In this document: positions 1 through 8,434 of the stretch, piece after piece | Layout of the letters: each line of letters starts with the position of its first letter | Numbering within the stretch: position 1 is the stretch's first letter | Source of the DNA: CAXMST01 sp038206985 | GTDB lineage: Bacteria; Actinomycetota; Thermoleophilia; Solirubrobacterales; 70-9 | Length of the DNA stretch: 64,000 nucleotides | Assembly: GCA_038206985.1 (NCBI GenBank) | Contig: JBBRAH010000017.1 | Coordinates: 1-64,000, forward strand | Reading direction: 5' to 3' | Notes under the pieces: model-generated | What the model was told of the DNA's origin: nothing | Database searches by the model: none | Seen by the model: only the letters and a program-made list of their open reading frames with translations | Translations under genes and position numbers: made by a program

Positions 1-105
1 GGAGACGCCGGCGGAGTCATATCCGCGGTACTCGAGCTTCTCGAGGCCGGCGATCAGCAGATCGCGACACGGCCTGGCGCCCACGTATCCGACAATTCCA
101 CACAT
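1..105 (-). CDS. glmS: Glutamine-fructose-6-phosphate aminotransferase, N-terminal fragment (runs off window)
   Basis: Only the first 35 codons are in the window. The translation starts MCGIVGYVGA and contains LEYRGYDSAG, the hallmark start of GlmS. Cys2 is the N-terminal nucleophile of the class II glutamine amidotransferase domain, exposed after removal of Met1. The enzyme makes glucosamine-6-phosphate from fructose-6-phosphate and glutamine, the entry step to UDP-GlcNAc. The ATG at 103-105 has a GGAG ribosome site 8 nt upstream. glmM lies 125 nt upstream on the same strand and catalyses the next step, so the two probably share regulation. Confidence 0.93.
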   Translation of the reverse strand, partial: MCGIVGYVGARPCRDLLIAGLEKLEYRGYDSAGVS

Positions 106-230
106 TCGGGCGTCTCCGGTAGCGATTGACCTCGCCCTGAGACCGGACGAGGAGGAATTGCAGGATAGACGTGGATCCCACCCTCGGCAGCGCGTGACGC
201 CGTCCTGGTGGCAGGCGGCCGCAGCCCCGA

Positions 231-1547
231 TCAGCCCATGGCGGCGCGCGCGGCGCTGACGAGGCGCCCCAGAACCTGCTCGCATTCCTGCTCATCGGGT
301 GCCTCGACCATCACGCGAATGAGCGGCTCGGTACCGGACGGTCGAACCAGCACACGACCGCGACCCTCGAGGCCGGCGCCCTCCCGGCCAACCGCCTCCC
401 ACAGGGATGTAGCTCCGGCGAGTGCGTCGTGAGAGGGGACCGGAACGTTCTCTAGCCGCTGTGGCAGCTTGGTGATCGGTCGCGCCTCGCTGAGCTTGCG
501 CTCACCGAGCGCGCGGGTGATCAGCAGGGCGGCCGCGAGGCCGTCGCCGGTCGCCGCGAAGTCGGTCCAGATGATGTGCCCGGACTGCTCGCCGCCGATC
601 GTCCAGTCGCGCTGCAGGAGCTCCTCGATCACCCACCGGTCGCCGACCTTGGTCGTGGCGACCTCGATTCCGGCCTCCTCCATCGCCGTGTGAAAGCCGT
701 AGTTGGTCATCACCGTGACGGCCACGCCGCCGGGCAACTGGTCGGCCTCCTTCAGATGCAGCGCCGCCAGGGCGATGATCTCGTCCCCGTCGAAGGTCTG
801 CCCGTTGCCGTCCACAGCCAGCACCCGGTCCCCATCGCCGTCGAAGGCGAAGCCGAGTTCGGCGCCCTCCCGTTTGAGCACCTCAGCGATGTGGCCGAGG
901 TGAGTGGAGCCGCAACCCTCGTTGATGTTGCGCCCGTCGGGCTCGGTGGCGACCGCGATCACCTCGGCACCGAGTCGCTCGAAGGCGGCCGGCGCAACCC
1001 GGTAGGTCGCGCCGTTGGCGCAGTCGAGCACGATGCGGCGACCGCTCAGATCGAGCTGGAAGGCCGAGGCGATCTCGCGCAGGTAGTCGTCGCGCGCCCC
1101 TTCGAGCTTGCGGATCCGGCCCGACGCGGACCCGCTGGAGGGGCCGGCGGCGACGCGCGCCTCCACCCGGACCTCAGCGTCGTCATCGAGCTTGCGCCCG
1201 TTGCGGTCGAAGAACTTGATCCCGTTGTCGCGCCAGGGGTTGTGTGAAGCGGAGACCACGGCGGCGAGATCCATGCCATGACGGCGGACGAGGATTGCCG
1301 CGGCGGGCGTCGGCAGCACCCCACCCAGAAAGACATCGGCCCCCGCTGCCGCCATGCCGGCGGCCAGGGCTGATTCGAGCATGTGGCCGGACTCGCGCGT
1401 GTCACGAACGATCAGCACCTGCGGTCGCTCATTGGCGATCTCGGCGGCGGTCGCCCGGCCGAGAGCGAGCGCCAGCTCAGGATTGAGCTTCTCGCCGACC
1501 GGGCCCCTCACCCCGTCGGTGCCAAACAGTGTCCGCGTTCGGGCCAT
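231..1547 (-). CDS. glmM: Phosphoglucosamine mutase
   Basis: This 438-residue protein converts glucosamine-6-phosphate to glucosamine-1-phosphate for peptidoglycan precursor synthesis in the cytoplasm. All phosphohexomutase signatures are present: the N-terminal TLFGTDGVRG, the phosphoserine loop SASHN with catalytic Ser101, the Mg-binding DGDGDR at about 236-241, and the C-terminal phosphate-binding loop RPSGTEPL near residue 405. Length is normal for GlmM (about 440-450). It lies between glmS and rpsI in the conserved actinobacterial order rplM-rpsI-glmM-glmS. Confidence 0.96.
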   Translation of the reverse strand: MARTRTLFGTDGVRGPVGEKLNPELALALGRATAAEIANERPQVLIVRDTRESGHMLESALAAGMAAAGADVFLGGVLPTPAAAILVRRHGMDLAAVVSASHNPWRDNGIKFFDRNGRKLDDDAEVRVEARVAAGPSSGSASGRIRKLEGARDDYLREIASAFQLDLSGRRIVLDCANGATYRVAPAAFERLGAEVIAVATEPDGRNINEGCGSTHLGHIAEVLKREGAELGFAFDGDGDRVLAVDGNGQTFDGDEIIALAALHLKEADQLPGGVAVTVMTNYGFHTAMEEAGIEVATTKVGDRWVIEELLQRDWTIGGEQSGHIIWTDFAATGDGLAAALLITRALGERKLSEARPITKLPQRLENVPVPSHDALAGATSLWEAVGREGAGLEGRGRVLVRPSGTEPLIRVMVEAPDEQECEQVLGRLVSAARAAMG

Positions 1548-1611
1548 CAGCCCGAAGACGCTATCCGATGGGCGTCAGCCGGCGGCGAGTGGAACAGGGT
1601 CCTGCAGGAGA

Positions 1612-2472
1612 TCAGCGCTTCGAGAACTGCGGACGCTTGCGGGCCTTCTTGAGGCCGGCCTTGCGACGTTCCTTCTCGCGGGCGTCGCGAGTCAGAAGGC
1701 CACGCTTCTTCAGATCCGGGCGAAGCTCGGAATCCAGCTCGACGAGCGCCCGGGCGATGCCGTGGCGTACCGCGCCAGCCTGGCCGGAGATGCCTCCGCC
1801 GTGGACCCGAACCCGGACCTCGAGGTTGCTGTCATAGCCGGAGGTCACCAGGGGCTGACGGGCAACCGTCTGGTGATAGGGCCGTGGGAAGTAATCGTCG
1901 ATCTCGCGGCCGTTGATCTGGATCGTCCCGGTTCCGGGGCGGACCAGGACCCTGGCGATCGCGCTTTTGCGCTTGCCGGTGGCCTGAATCGAAAGATCCT
2001 TGGGGACGGCGGCTGCTTCGCGACGCGGCAGCTCCTCGTCGTCATCGTCGCTGGCGGCAGCCTCGCGGCTCGCGCGCTCCTCCTCCTCGGCCTCGGCACG
2101 GGCCTTCTCCTCGGTGGTGAGCTCGCGCTCCTCGGTGATCGCGATTGGCTCGAGGTTGGCGCCGGGGACCGCGTCCTTCTCGGGCTTCTCCACGACCTCG
2201 GGCTGCGGCTCAGTAGCGGCTTCGGGCTCGGTGGTCTCCTCGGCGGCCTCGGGCTCGGTGGTCTCCTCGGCGGCCTCGGGCTCGGTGGTCTCCTCGGCGG
2301 CTTCGGGCTCGGGGGTCGGCTCTGCCTGCTCGGAGGCGGCGACCTCGGGGGTCGGCTGCGGCTGCTCGGCCTCGGCCTCGGCCGGCGTCTCCTCTACGGC
2401 GGCTTCGGGCTCGGCGGCTTCGGGAGTCTCGGGAGTCTCCTCGTCGCGCTCGTTCTCCTCGGATGAACTCAA
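1612..2472 (-). CDS. rpsI: 30S ribosomal protein S9 with long acidic N-terminal extension
   Basis: The last ~135 residues are a complete S9 protein: TGKRKSAIARV near residue 166, a central GGGISGQAGA, and the terminal KKARKRPQFSKR. S9 binds 16S rRNA and its C-terminal tail reaches the P-site tRNA. About 150 residues of acidic Glu/Pro/Ala-rich sequence precede the core, including three tandem 9-residue units (EAAEETTEP). The assigned start is a TTG whose TTGA overlaps the rplM stop, giving a 4-nt translational-coupling junction that supports the long form. A shorter form starting nearer the core cannot be excluded. Typical bacterial S9 is about 130-170 residues. Confidence 0.92.
   Translation of the reverse strand: MSSSEENERDEETPETPEAAEPEAAVEETPAEAEAEQPQPTPEVAASEQAEPTPEPEAAEETTEPEAAEETTEPEAAEETTEPEAATEPQPEVVEKPEKDAVPGANLEPIAITEERELTTEEKARAEAEEEERASREAAASDDDDEELPRREAAAVPKDLSIQATGKRKSAIARVLVRPGTGTIQINGREIDDYFPRPYHQTVARQPLVTSGYDSNLEVRVRVHGGGISGQAGAVRHGIARALVELDSELRPDLKKRGLLTRDAREKERRKAGLKKARKRPQFSKR
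2221..2310 (-). repeat. Tandem 27-nt repeat inside rpsI extension
   Basis: Three near-identical 27-nt units (2221-2247, 2248-2274, 2275-2301) differ at the first base, followed by a partial fourth. In frame they encode repeated EAAEETTEP-type units. The length is a multiple of three, so copy-number change would keep the S9 frame. Confidence 0.9.
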
Positions 2473-2903
2473 GAGTGGACCTCCAACGGCTTTGGCTGCT
2501 GCGCAGCGTGTGGGTGCTCCGGTCCCGCGTAGACCTTGAGCTTGAGAAGTTGCTTGCGCGCCAGCTTGTTGCGCGGGAGCATGCCCTTGACCGCGAGCCG
2601 GATCACGTCCTCGGGCTTGCGCTCCAGCATCTCGCCGAGCGTCCGTGAGCGGATGCCGCCCGGGTAGCCACTGTGCCGCCAGTACCGCTTGGCTTCGCGC
2701 TTGTTCCCCGTGACGCCAATTTTCTCGGCATTGATGACGACCACGAAGTCGCCGACATCGGTGTGGGGCGTGTAAACGGGCTTGCGCTTACCGCGTAGCG
2801 TGTTGGCAATCTGCGTCGCGAGACGGCCCAGGGTCTGGCCCTCGGCGTCGACGACGTACCAGTCCCGCTGGCGGTCGGCTGTTGTTGCGGAGTAAGTCTT
2901 CAT
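2469..2903 (-). CDS. rplM: 50S ribosomal protein L13
   Basis: A 144-residue protein of normal L13 length. It begins MKTYSATTADRQRDWYVVDA and carries GQTLGRLATQIA, the DVGDFVVVINAEKI segment, YWRHSGYPGG and the AVKGMLPRN motif. L13 is an early-assembly 23S rRNA-binding protein. It is first of the rplM-rpsI pair, and its stop codon overlaps the rpsI TTG start by 4 nt. Confidence 0.97.
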   Translation of the reverse strand: MKTYSATTADRQRDWYVVDAEGQTLGRLATQIANTLRGKRKPVYTPHTDVGDFVVVINAEKIGVTGNKREAKRYWRHSGYPGGIRSRTLGEMLERKPEDVIRLAVKGMLPRNKLARKQLLKLKVYAGPEHPHAAQQPKPLEVHS

Positions 2904-3083
2904 GGCGCAAAGGATCGCGGCCCGGCAGGCGCCGGGCGACGCGGGCGCAGCATGATAGACGGTGACCGGGCCTTGTGTGGGGCGGGCTGTCGTGCGGTTG
3001 CCCGGGGGGTGGTCGCTCCTCGAATCCCGGCCAAGCCCTGCAGAAGTGTGAAGTGTGAGGAGATCGTGACGATTGTGTTTATG

Positions 3084-3111
3084 TTGACCCCGCCGTTCTG
3101 GGAGATATACT
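3084..3111 (+). promoter_or_regulatory. Sigma70-type promoter for the riboswitch/M23 transcript
   Basis: TTGACC at 3084-3089 and TATACT at 3106-3111 are separated by 16 nt, close to the housekeeping consensus. Transcription would start near 3118, just ahead of the c-di-AMP riboswitch. The surrounding 2904-3080 stretch contains no recognisable gene. Confidence 0.7.
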
Positions 3112-3129
3112 GCTGCGCTAATACAACCC

Positions 3130-3287
3130 TTGCCTAGTCCCGGGCGTTCATGCGACCGGGAACGGGGGAACCAATGGGGAGGTCGAATACCTCCCCAGGG
3201 GCGAATCGGGACCCGAGTGTCCTGTAGCGCTGCTCTTTCGGCGCGAGCCCGTCAGCTAACTCCGTAGGCCTGACAGGAAAGAGAGCT
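3130..3287 (+). promoter_or_regulatory. Cyclic di-AMP riboswitch (ydaO/yuaA class)
   Basis: The conserved sequence blocks of the ydaO/yuaA class occur in order: CGGGAACGGGGGAACCAA near 3157-3174, GGGGCGAATC near 3198-3207, GAGTGTCCTG-type linker, GCTCTTTCGG, and the diagnostic block CCCGTCAGCTAACTCCGTAG near 3248-3267. This class binds c-di-AMP and in actinobacteria often sits upstream of secreted wall hydrolases. Here it lies directly 5' of the M23 peptidase. Boundaries are approximate because the outer helix was not folded computationally. Confidence 0.92.
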
Positions 3288-3296
3288 TCAACGCAC

Positions 3297-4442
3297 GTGA
3301 ACCTGAATCAGAACAGCAAAGGCCGCCGTCGGCGTGCCCCGCTCCTGCTGGCGACGGGAATCACGATGCTCTCCGTCGGCGCAGGCGTAGCCGGTGCGGG
3401 CGAGCCCACCAACTACTCCGGAGGCGCCATCGGCACTCCCGCCAAGCCGGTCCTCAAGGATGTCCGCTGCAGCGAGCGCTGCCTCGAGGAGCGGACGGTC
3501 ACCGAAACCGGCCGGGCGGAGCTGGGCGGCAAGAACCTGGATGGGATCGAGACCGTGAAACTGGGCGGGCAGACGATGAAGCTCAAGAAGGTTGCCGCCA
3601 GGACGGTCGAGTTTGTGATTCCGGTCGGGACCGAGTCGGGCAAGCCCGTCGCCATCGACGAGTCCGGTGAGAAGGAGCGCTCGCCGGTCAAGCTCCAGGT
3701 CCGCGAGGAGAGCGCCATCGACGAGGTCGCTGACTTCGAGGTCAAGCGCGCGACGGTCAAGCGTGAGAAGACCTACTTCAACAGCAAGCGCAAGAGCAAG
3801 GTCGAGTACCTGTTCGAGTCCGACAAGCCGACCGACGTCCGCATCGAAGTCCTCAAGGGCAAGAAGCAGAAGGTCGTCGACTCGATCCTGCAGAAGAACC
3901 AGAAGCCGTTCGAGACCCACAGCGCAAGCTGGAACGGGCTGACGAAGAAGGGCAAAGTCGCCAAGAACGGCAAGTACAAGTTCCGGGTCACCCAGGCGAG
4001 CGGCGGCGCCGGAGCCGGAGCGGGCTTCAAGTACTACAACCACATCTTTCCACTGCGCGGCAAGCACTCCTACGGCGACGGGCTCGGCGCCGGTCGTGGT
4101 CATCAGGGCCAGGATGTCTTCGCCAAGTGCGGCACCAAGATCGTCGCGGCCCGCGGGGGACGCGTTCAGACCAAGGCCTCACACAGCGCTGCCGGCAACT
4201 ACCTGGTGATCGACGGTGCCAAAACCGGTGTCGACTACGTTTACATGCACATGGAGAGCCGCGGACGTCCCAAGGAGGGCTCCAGGGTCCGCACCGGAGA
4301 AGTGATCGGCTACGAAAGCGACACCGGACGCGCGACCGGCTGCCACCTGCACTTCGAACTCTGGTCCGGCCCCGGCTGGTACGAGGGCGGCTCGGTCATG
4401 GACCCGACCAAGCTCATGAAGCGCTGGGACCGCTGGTCCTAG
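3297..4442 (+). CDS. Secreted M23-family peptidase under c-di-AMP control
   Basis: The 381-residue precursor starts at GTG and has an Arg-rich n-region (RRRR at 10-13) then a hydrophobic core ending in AGAG, a Sec signal. Residues ~65-135 resemble an IPT/TIG-like beta domain, and ~175-232 a FlgD/Big-like domain (SWNGLTKKGK..AKNGKYKFRV). The C-terminal M23 (LytM) domain has the zinc ligands H269xxxD273 (GHQGQD) and H350xH352 (CHLHFEL) and the conserved YVYMHM strand. Such enzymes cleave peptidoglycan stem or cross-link peptides. The upstream riboswitch implies control by osmotic or wall stress. The exact bond cut is unknown. Confidence 0.92.
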   Translation: MNLNQNSKGRRRRAPLLLATGITMLSVGAGVAGAGEPTNYSGGAIGTPAKPVLKDVRCSERCLEERTVTETGRAELGGKNLDGIETVKLGGQTMKLKKVAARTVEFVIPVGTESGKPVAIDESGEKERSPVKLQVREESAIDEVADFEVKRATVKREKTYFNSKRKSKVEYLFESDKPTDVRIEVLKGKKQKVVDSILQKNQKPFETHSASWNGLTKKGKVAKNGKYKFRVTQASGGAGAGAGFKYYNHIFPLRGKHSYGDGLGAGRGHQGQDVFAKCGTKIVAARGGRVQTKASHSAAGNYLVIDGAKTGVDYVYMHMESRGRPKEGSRVRTGEVIGYESDTGRATGCHLHFELWSGPGWYEGGSVMDPTKLMKRWDRWS

Positions 4443-4501
4443 CTGCGCGCCCGGCTGCCGGCCGCCCCGCCTGGGCCGACTTGGGCCGACCCCCTACTCC
4501 C

Positions 4502-6118
4502 CTACTCCCACTCAATGGTCGCCGGCGGCTTCGAGCTGATGTCGAGCGCCACGCGGTTGACCTGGGGAACTTCGTTGATGATCCGGTTAGAAACCCGCTC
4601 GAGCAGGTCGTAGGGGATCCGCGCCCAGTCCGCGGTCATCGCGTCGTCGGAGGTGACAGCGCGGATGATGATCGGGTAGGCGTAGGTACGCCCGTCACCC
4701 TGAACACCCACCGAGCGGACGACGGGCAGCACCGCGAAGGACTGCCACAGATCGCGATACATATTGGCCGCCCGGACCTCCTCCTGGAGGATCGCGTCGG
4801 CTTCGCGGAGGATGTCGAGGCGCTCCTTGTTGACCTCGCCACCGACGATGCGGATCGCCAGGCCCGGGCCCGGGAACGGTTGGCGCCAGACCATGCGATC
4901 GCTGAGTCCCAGCTCCGAGGCGACCCTGCGGACCTCGTCCTTGAAGAGCATGCGCAGCGGTTCGACCAGATCGAACTCGAGGTCGTCCGGTAGTCCGCCG
5001 ACGTTGTGATGCGACTTGATCGTGGCGGCGCCCTCCCCCCCGCCCGACTCGATCACGTCGGAGTAGAGGGTGCCCTGGACGAGGAACTTCGCGTCGGAGA
5101 GCTTCAGCGCCTCTTCCTCGAAGACGCGGATGAACTCCGCGCCGATGATCTTGCGCTTGGTCTCCGGGTCCTCCTGGCCGGCGAGCCGTGCGAGGAAGCG
5201 CTCCTCGGCGTCAACATGGATCAGCTTGATCCCCAGGCCCTCACGGAAGTTCGTGACGACCTGCTCGGCCTCTCCCTTGCGGAGCAGACCGTGGTCCACG
5301 AGGACACACGTGAGCTGATCGCCGATCGCCTTGTGGACGAGAGCCGCGGCGGTCGCCGAATCGACACCGCCCGAGAGCCCGCAGATCACCCCACCATCAC
5401 CGACCTGGGCGCGGATCTTGTCGACCTGCTCCTCGATCACCGAACTCATCGTCCAGCGCTCAGTGCAGCCGGCGACGTCGCGCAGGAAGCGCTCGAGGAT
5501 CTCCGTGCCGTGCGGAGTGTGGACGACCTCGGGGTGGAACTGGATGCCGTAGAGGCCGCGTTCGGTGTCCTCGCAGGCCGCCACCGGCGAGCCGGGGCTG
5601 GCGGCGAGCGCTGTGAACCCCGGAGGCGGCTCGAACACGGAATCGCGGTGGCTCATCCAGCACTGCTGCTCCGGGGGCAGTCCGGCGAGCAGACGCCCAC
5701 CATCGCCCGACAGCGCGAGCGAGGTGCGACCGAACTCCCCCTTCTCGGCGCCTTCGACGCGGCCGCCGAGTTCGCGGACCATCACCTGCATTCCGTAACA
5801 GATGCCCAGCACCGGAATCCCGAGCTCGAGCAGCTCAGGCCGCAGGGCCGGTGCGCCCTTCTCGTAGACGGATGCAGGCCCGCCGGAGAGGACCAGGGCA
5901 CGCGGCTTGCGCGCCTGGATCTTCTCGACTGAAATTCCGGCCGGCAGCAGCTCGGCGAAAACCCCGCGCTCGCGGATTCGCCGGGCGATGAGCTGTGAGT
6001 ACTGGCCGCCGAAATCGAGGACGAGGACCTCCTCGCGATCGGTCGGGGTCGCGCCTGCGACCCGGTCGCTTTCGACGTCCGCGCCGGTGCCGGCGGCGGC
6101 GAGCTCGGCACCCTCCAC
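4502..6118 (-). CDS. guaA: GMP synthase (glutamine-hydrolysing)
   Basis: This 538-residue protein converts XMP to GMP with ATP and glutamine. An N-terminal class I glutamine amidotransferase domain has Cys107 (GICYGMQ) and the H195/E197 pair (FHPE). The ATP-pyrophosphatase domain has the PP-loop LSGGVDS at ~249-254. The C-terminal dimerisation domain ends VALDISSKPPATIEWE, as in most GuaA proteins. About 30 residues precede the usual VLVLDFGGQYSQ start, so a later start is possible, but this one sits 8 nt after the guaB3 stop, consistent with co-transcription. Confidence 0.96.
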   Translation of the reverse strand: MEGAELAAAGTGADVESDRVAGATPTDREEVLVLDFGGQYSQLIARRIRERGVFAELLPAGISVEKIQARKPRALVLSGGPASVYEKGAPALRPELLELGIPVLGICYGMQVMVRELGGRVEGAEKGEFGRTSLALSGDGGRLLAGLPPEQQCWMSHRDSVFEPPPGFTALAASPGSPVAACEDTERGLYGIQFHPEVVHTPHGTEILERFLRDVAGCTERWTMSSVIEEQVDKIRAQVGDGGVICGLSGGVDSATAAALVHKAIGDQLTCVLVDHGLLRKGEAEQVVTNFREGLGIKLIHVDAEERFLARLAGQEDPETKRKIIGAEFIRVFEEEALKLSDAKFLVQGTLYSDVIESGGGEGAATIKSHHNVGGLPDDLEFDLVEPLRMLFKDEVRRVASELGLSDRMVWRQPFPGPGLAIRIVGGEVNKERLDILREADAILQEEVRAANMYRDLWQSFAVLPVVRSVGVQGDGRTYAYPIIIRAVTSDDAMTADWARIPYDLLERVSNRIINEVPQVNRVALDISSKPPATIEWE

Positions 6119-6126
6119 CAGCGGCC

Positions 6127-7332
6127 TCAGTCGTCCGCCGCGGCGACACCGTTGGCGACGGCCGAGCGACCGTTGGAGCCCATACCCACCTGCTGCTGCT
6201 GCTGCAGGGCCTTGCCCTCGGTCTGCAGCGCCGGCGCGACCATCACCTCGGCCCTGTGGAAGGACGGAATGTCCTCGTAGCCACAGGTCGCCATCGAAGT
6301 CCGCAGCGCGCCCATGAGGTTGAACGTACCGTCGTTCTCCTCAGCGGGGCCGAGCAGGATCTGCTCGAGGGTGCCGTCCTGGTGGGTGGTCACGCGCGTG
6401 CCGCGCGGCAGCGAGGGATGGAAGGTCGCCATGCCCCAGTGGTAGCCCCGACCGGGCGCCTCCTTGGCGCGTGCCATCGGCGAGCCGATCATCACGGCGT
6501 CGCCGCCACAGGCGATCGCCTTGGAGACGTCCCCGCCGGTGCGCATGCCGCCGTCGGCGATCACGTTGCAATAGGTGCCGGTCTCGAGCATGTGCTGAGA
6601 GCGGGCGGCTGCCACGTCGGCGATCGCGGTCGCCTGCGGGACGCCGATCCCCAGAACTCCGCGCGTCGTGCAAGCAGCCCCGGGCCCGACGCCAACGAGG
6701 ACTCCGACCGCACCGGTCCGCATCAGGTGCAGCCCCGTGGAGTAGGAGGCACAGCCACCGACGATGCAGGGCACCGGCAGATCGGCGATGAACTCCTTGA
6801 GGTTGAGCGGCTCCGAGGTCTGGGAGACGTGCTCGGCAGAGATCACGGTGCCCTGAACGACGAGGATGTCGAGGCCTGCCTCAAGGGCGATCTCGTGAAA
6901 CTCGGGCACCTTCTGGGGAGTCAGCGAGCCACAGGCGACAGCGCCCTCGGCCTTGATCTCCCCGATCCGCTGACCGATCAGCTCCGGCTTGACGGGAGCT
7001 GCGTAGATCTCCTGCATGAGCTTGGTCGCGAGGTTGGGCGGCGCGGCGGCGATCTCCTCGAGCTTCTCGTCGGCGTTCTCGTAACGGGACCAGATGCCCT
7101 CGAGGTTGAGGACGCCGAGCCCGCCGAGCTGGTTGACGAGAGCCGCGGTCTTGGGGCTGACGACGCCGTCCATCGCCGAGGCGAGCAGCGGTAGTTCAAA
7201 TCGGTACGGGCCGAGATTCCAGGTGATGTCGATGTCATCGGGATCTCTCGTGCGCCTCGAGGGCACGATCGCAATGTCATCGAATCCATAGGCCCGACGG
7301 GCCTTCTTCCCACGTCCGATTTCGACTTCCAA
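6127..7332 (-). CDS. GuaB3 family IMP dehydrogenase-related protein
   Basis: A 401-residue TIM-barrel protein without the CBS pair found in true GuaB. It has the IMPDH/GMPR-type active loop GPGAACTTRGVLG with Cys221, and GGMRTGGDVSKAIACGGDAV. It matches the GuaB3 subfamily typical of actinobacteria and cyanobacteria. Family members are annotated as IMP dehydrogenases, but a cyanobacterial GuaB3 has been characterised as a GMP reductase, so direction and substrate are uncertain. The start is a TTG or GTG-type codon near 7332; the C-terminus is a low-complexity tail with five glutamines. It is transcribed ahead of guaA. Confidence 0.9.
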   Translation of the reverse strand: MEVEIGRGKKARRAYGFDDIAIVPSRRTRDPDDIDITWNLGPYRFELPLLASAMDGVVSPKTAALVNQLGGLGVLNLEGIWSRYENADEKLEEIAAAPPNLATKLMQEIYAAPVKPELIGQRIGEIKAEGAVACGSLTPQKVPEFHEIALEAGLDILVVQGTVISAEHVSQTSEPLNLKEFIADLPVPCIVGGCASYSTGLHLMRTGAVGVLVGVGPGAACTTRGVLGIGVPQATAIADVAAARSQHMLETGTYCNVIADGGMRTGGDVSKAIACGGDAVMIGSPMARAKEAPGRGYHWGMATFHPSLPRGTRVTTHQDGTLEQILLGPAEENDGTFNLMGALRTSMATCGYEDIPSFHRAEVMVAPALQTEGKALQQQQQVGMGSNGRSAVANGVAAADD

Positions 7333-7378
7333 CTGGTGATCTCCCTTGCTCTAAATCTCTGTTCGGGGCGAAGCATTG

Positions 7379-7384
7379 ATTGTA
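7379..7384 (-). promoter_or_regulatory. Possible -10 element (TACAAT) for guaB3-guaA
   Basis: On the minus strand TACAAT lies about 45 nt upstream of the guaB3 start, in the 142-nt gap after the PfkB gene. No clear -35 element is seen at the expected spacing, so this is a weak call. An AAGGGAGA ribosome site just before guaB3 fits a leadered mRNA. Confidence 0.35.
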
Positions 7385-7474
7385 GGCGGGGAGGGCGACG
7401 GGCCCCGGGGGGATTTCGGTCGCTATTTCCGGGTTTCCGGCCAGTCCTGACGCCAGGGGACGCCGTCGGGGAGC

Positions 7475-8434
7475 TCAGCCGACGCTCATGCGGGCATTCA
7501 GCTCGCTGACCGAGACCTGCTCCAGCAGGCGCTCGACCTCGGCCGGATCCAGCGATCCGGCGCCGAGTCGCTGCGTGGACTGGGCGCCGCAGGCGACCGC
7601 AAAAGCCAGGCACTCCGACAGCGGCCGGCCGGCGCGGCGGCCGGAGGCCAACCCGGCAAGGAACGCGTCTCCAGCGCCGACGGTGGCGACAGCGTCGAGC
7701 TGGTCGATGCGTGCCTCGTAGTGGCGGCGCCTGTTGCCGGCGCCGGTCATCGCCACACATCCTGCCGCCGTTGTGATGATCGCTTCCTCGGCGCCCATCT
7801 CCAGCAGACTGGCGAGCCCGGTCGTCATCTCGTCGGAATCGCTGAACTCGTAGCCCACAGCTTCCTCGGCCTCGGCAGCGTTCGGAGCAACGACCGCCGG
7901 CTGGGCTCGCAGCCCGGCCCGCATCGGCTCCCCATCGGTGTCGAGCAGCACCGGCACGCCACGCTCGCGCAGGCGGCTGATCAGCTCCGCGTAGACATCG
8001 ACCGGAGCGCCCGGTGGAAGCGATCCGGCGATCACGCAGAGTTGTGCGCCGCCGGCCAGGTACTCGAGCCGCTTGGTGAGCCGCTCGACTTCCTCGGGGC
8101 TGACCTCGGGACCACGTTCGTTGATCTCGGACTCCTCACCCGAGGTCGGATCCACGATCGAGATGTTCGTCCGCGAGTCTCCCCGGGTCTCGACGAAGTC
8201 ATGCAGGACCTCCTCGGCCGCGAGCAGGTCCCTCACGCGGGCACCCGTCGGTCCGCCGGCGAAACCCGTCGCGATCACCGGCTCGCCCAGCGCCTTGAGT
8301 ACCCGTGCCACATTGACGCCCTTGCCGCCCGGCGCGCGGCTCGACTCGACCACCCTGTGGCGTCGTCCCAGGCGCATGCGCGGCACCGCGACCGTGCGGT
8401 CGAGCGCAACATTGAGCGTGACGGTGAGAATCAA
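7475..8434 (-). CDS. PfkB-family sugar kinase, 1-phosphofructokinase-like
   Basis: A 319-residue ribokinase-fold protein. Both PfkB signatures are clear: the N-terminal GGKGVNVARVLKALG near 36-50 and GAGDAF at 253-258 with the catalytic aspartate. The N-terminal ILTVTLNVALDRT resembles 1-phosphofructokinase/tagatose-6-phosphate kinases, which phosphorylate a sugar phosphate with ATP. The 4-nt overlap with the carboxypeptidase gene upstream indicates translational coupling. No PTS gene is nearby, so the in vivo substrate is not predictable. Confidence 0.87.
   Translation of the reverse strand: MILTVTLNVALDRTVAVPRMRLGRRHRVVESSRAPGGKGVNVARVLKALGEPVIATGFAGGPTGARVRDLLAAEEVLHDFVETRGDSRTNISIVDPTSGEESEINERGPEVSPEEVERLTKRLEYLAGGAQLCVIAGSLPPGAPVDVYAELISRLRERGVPVLLDTDGEPMRAGLRAQPAVVAPNAAEAEEAVGYEFSDSDEMTTGLASLLEMGAEEAIITTAAGCVAMTGAGNRRRHYEARIDQLDAVATVGAGDAFLAGLASGRRAGRPLSECLAFAVACGAQSTQRLGAGSLDPAEVERLLEQVSVSELNARMSVG

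Noticed and set aside
2221..2310. Possible CRISPR-like repeats
   Set aside because: Units are contiguous 27-nt repeats in frame within rpsI, with no spacers.
1354..2466. Long plus-strand open frame (370 codons) with Gly-Leu repeats
   Set aside because: It is antisense to glmM and rpsI; the repeats mirror the rpsI 27-nt repeat. No domain or ribosome site.
4443..4501. Terminator between M23 peptidase and guaA
   Set aside because: GC-rich repeats are present but no clear hairpin followed by a U-run on either strand.
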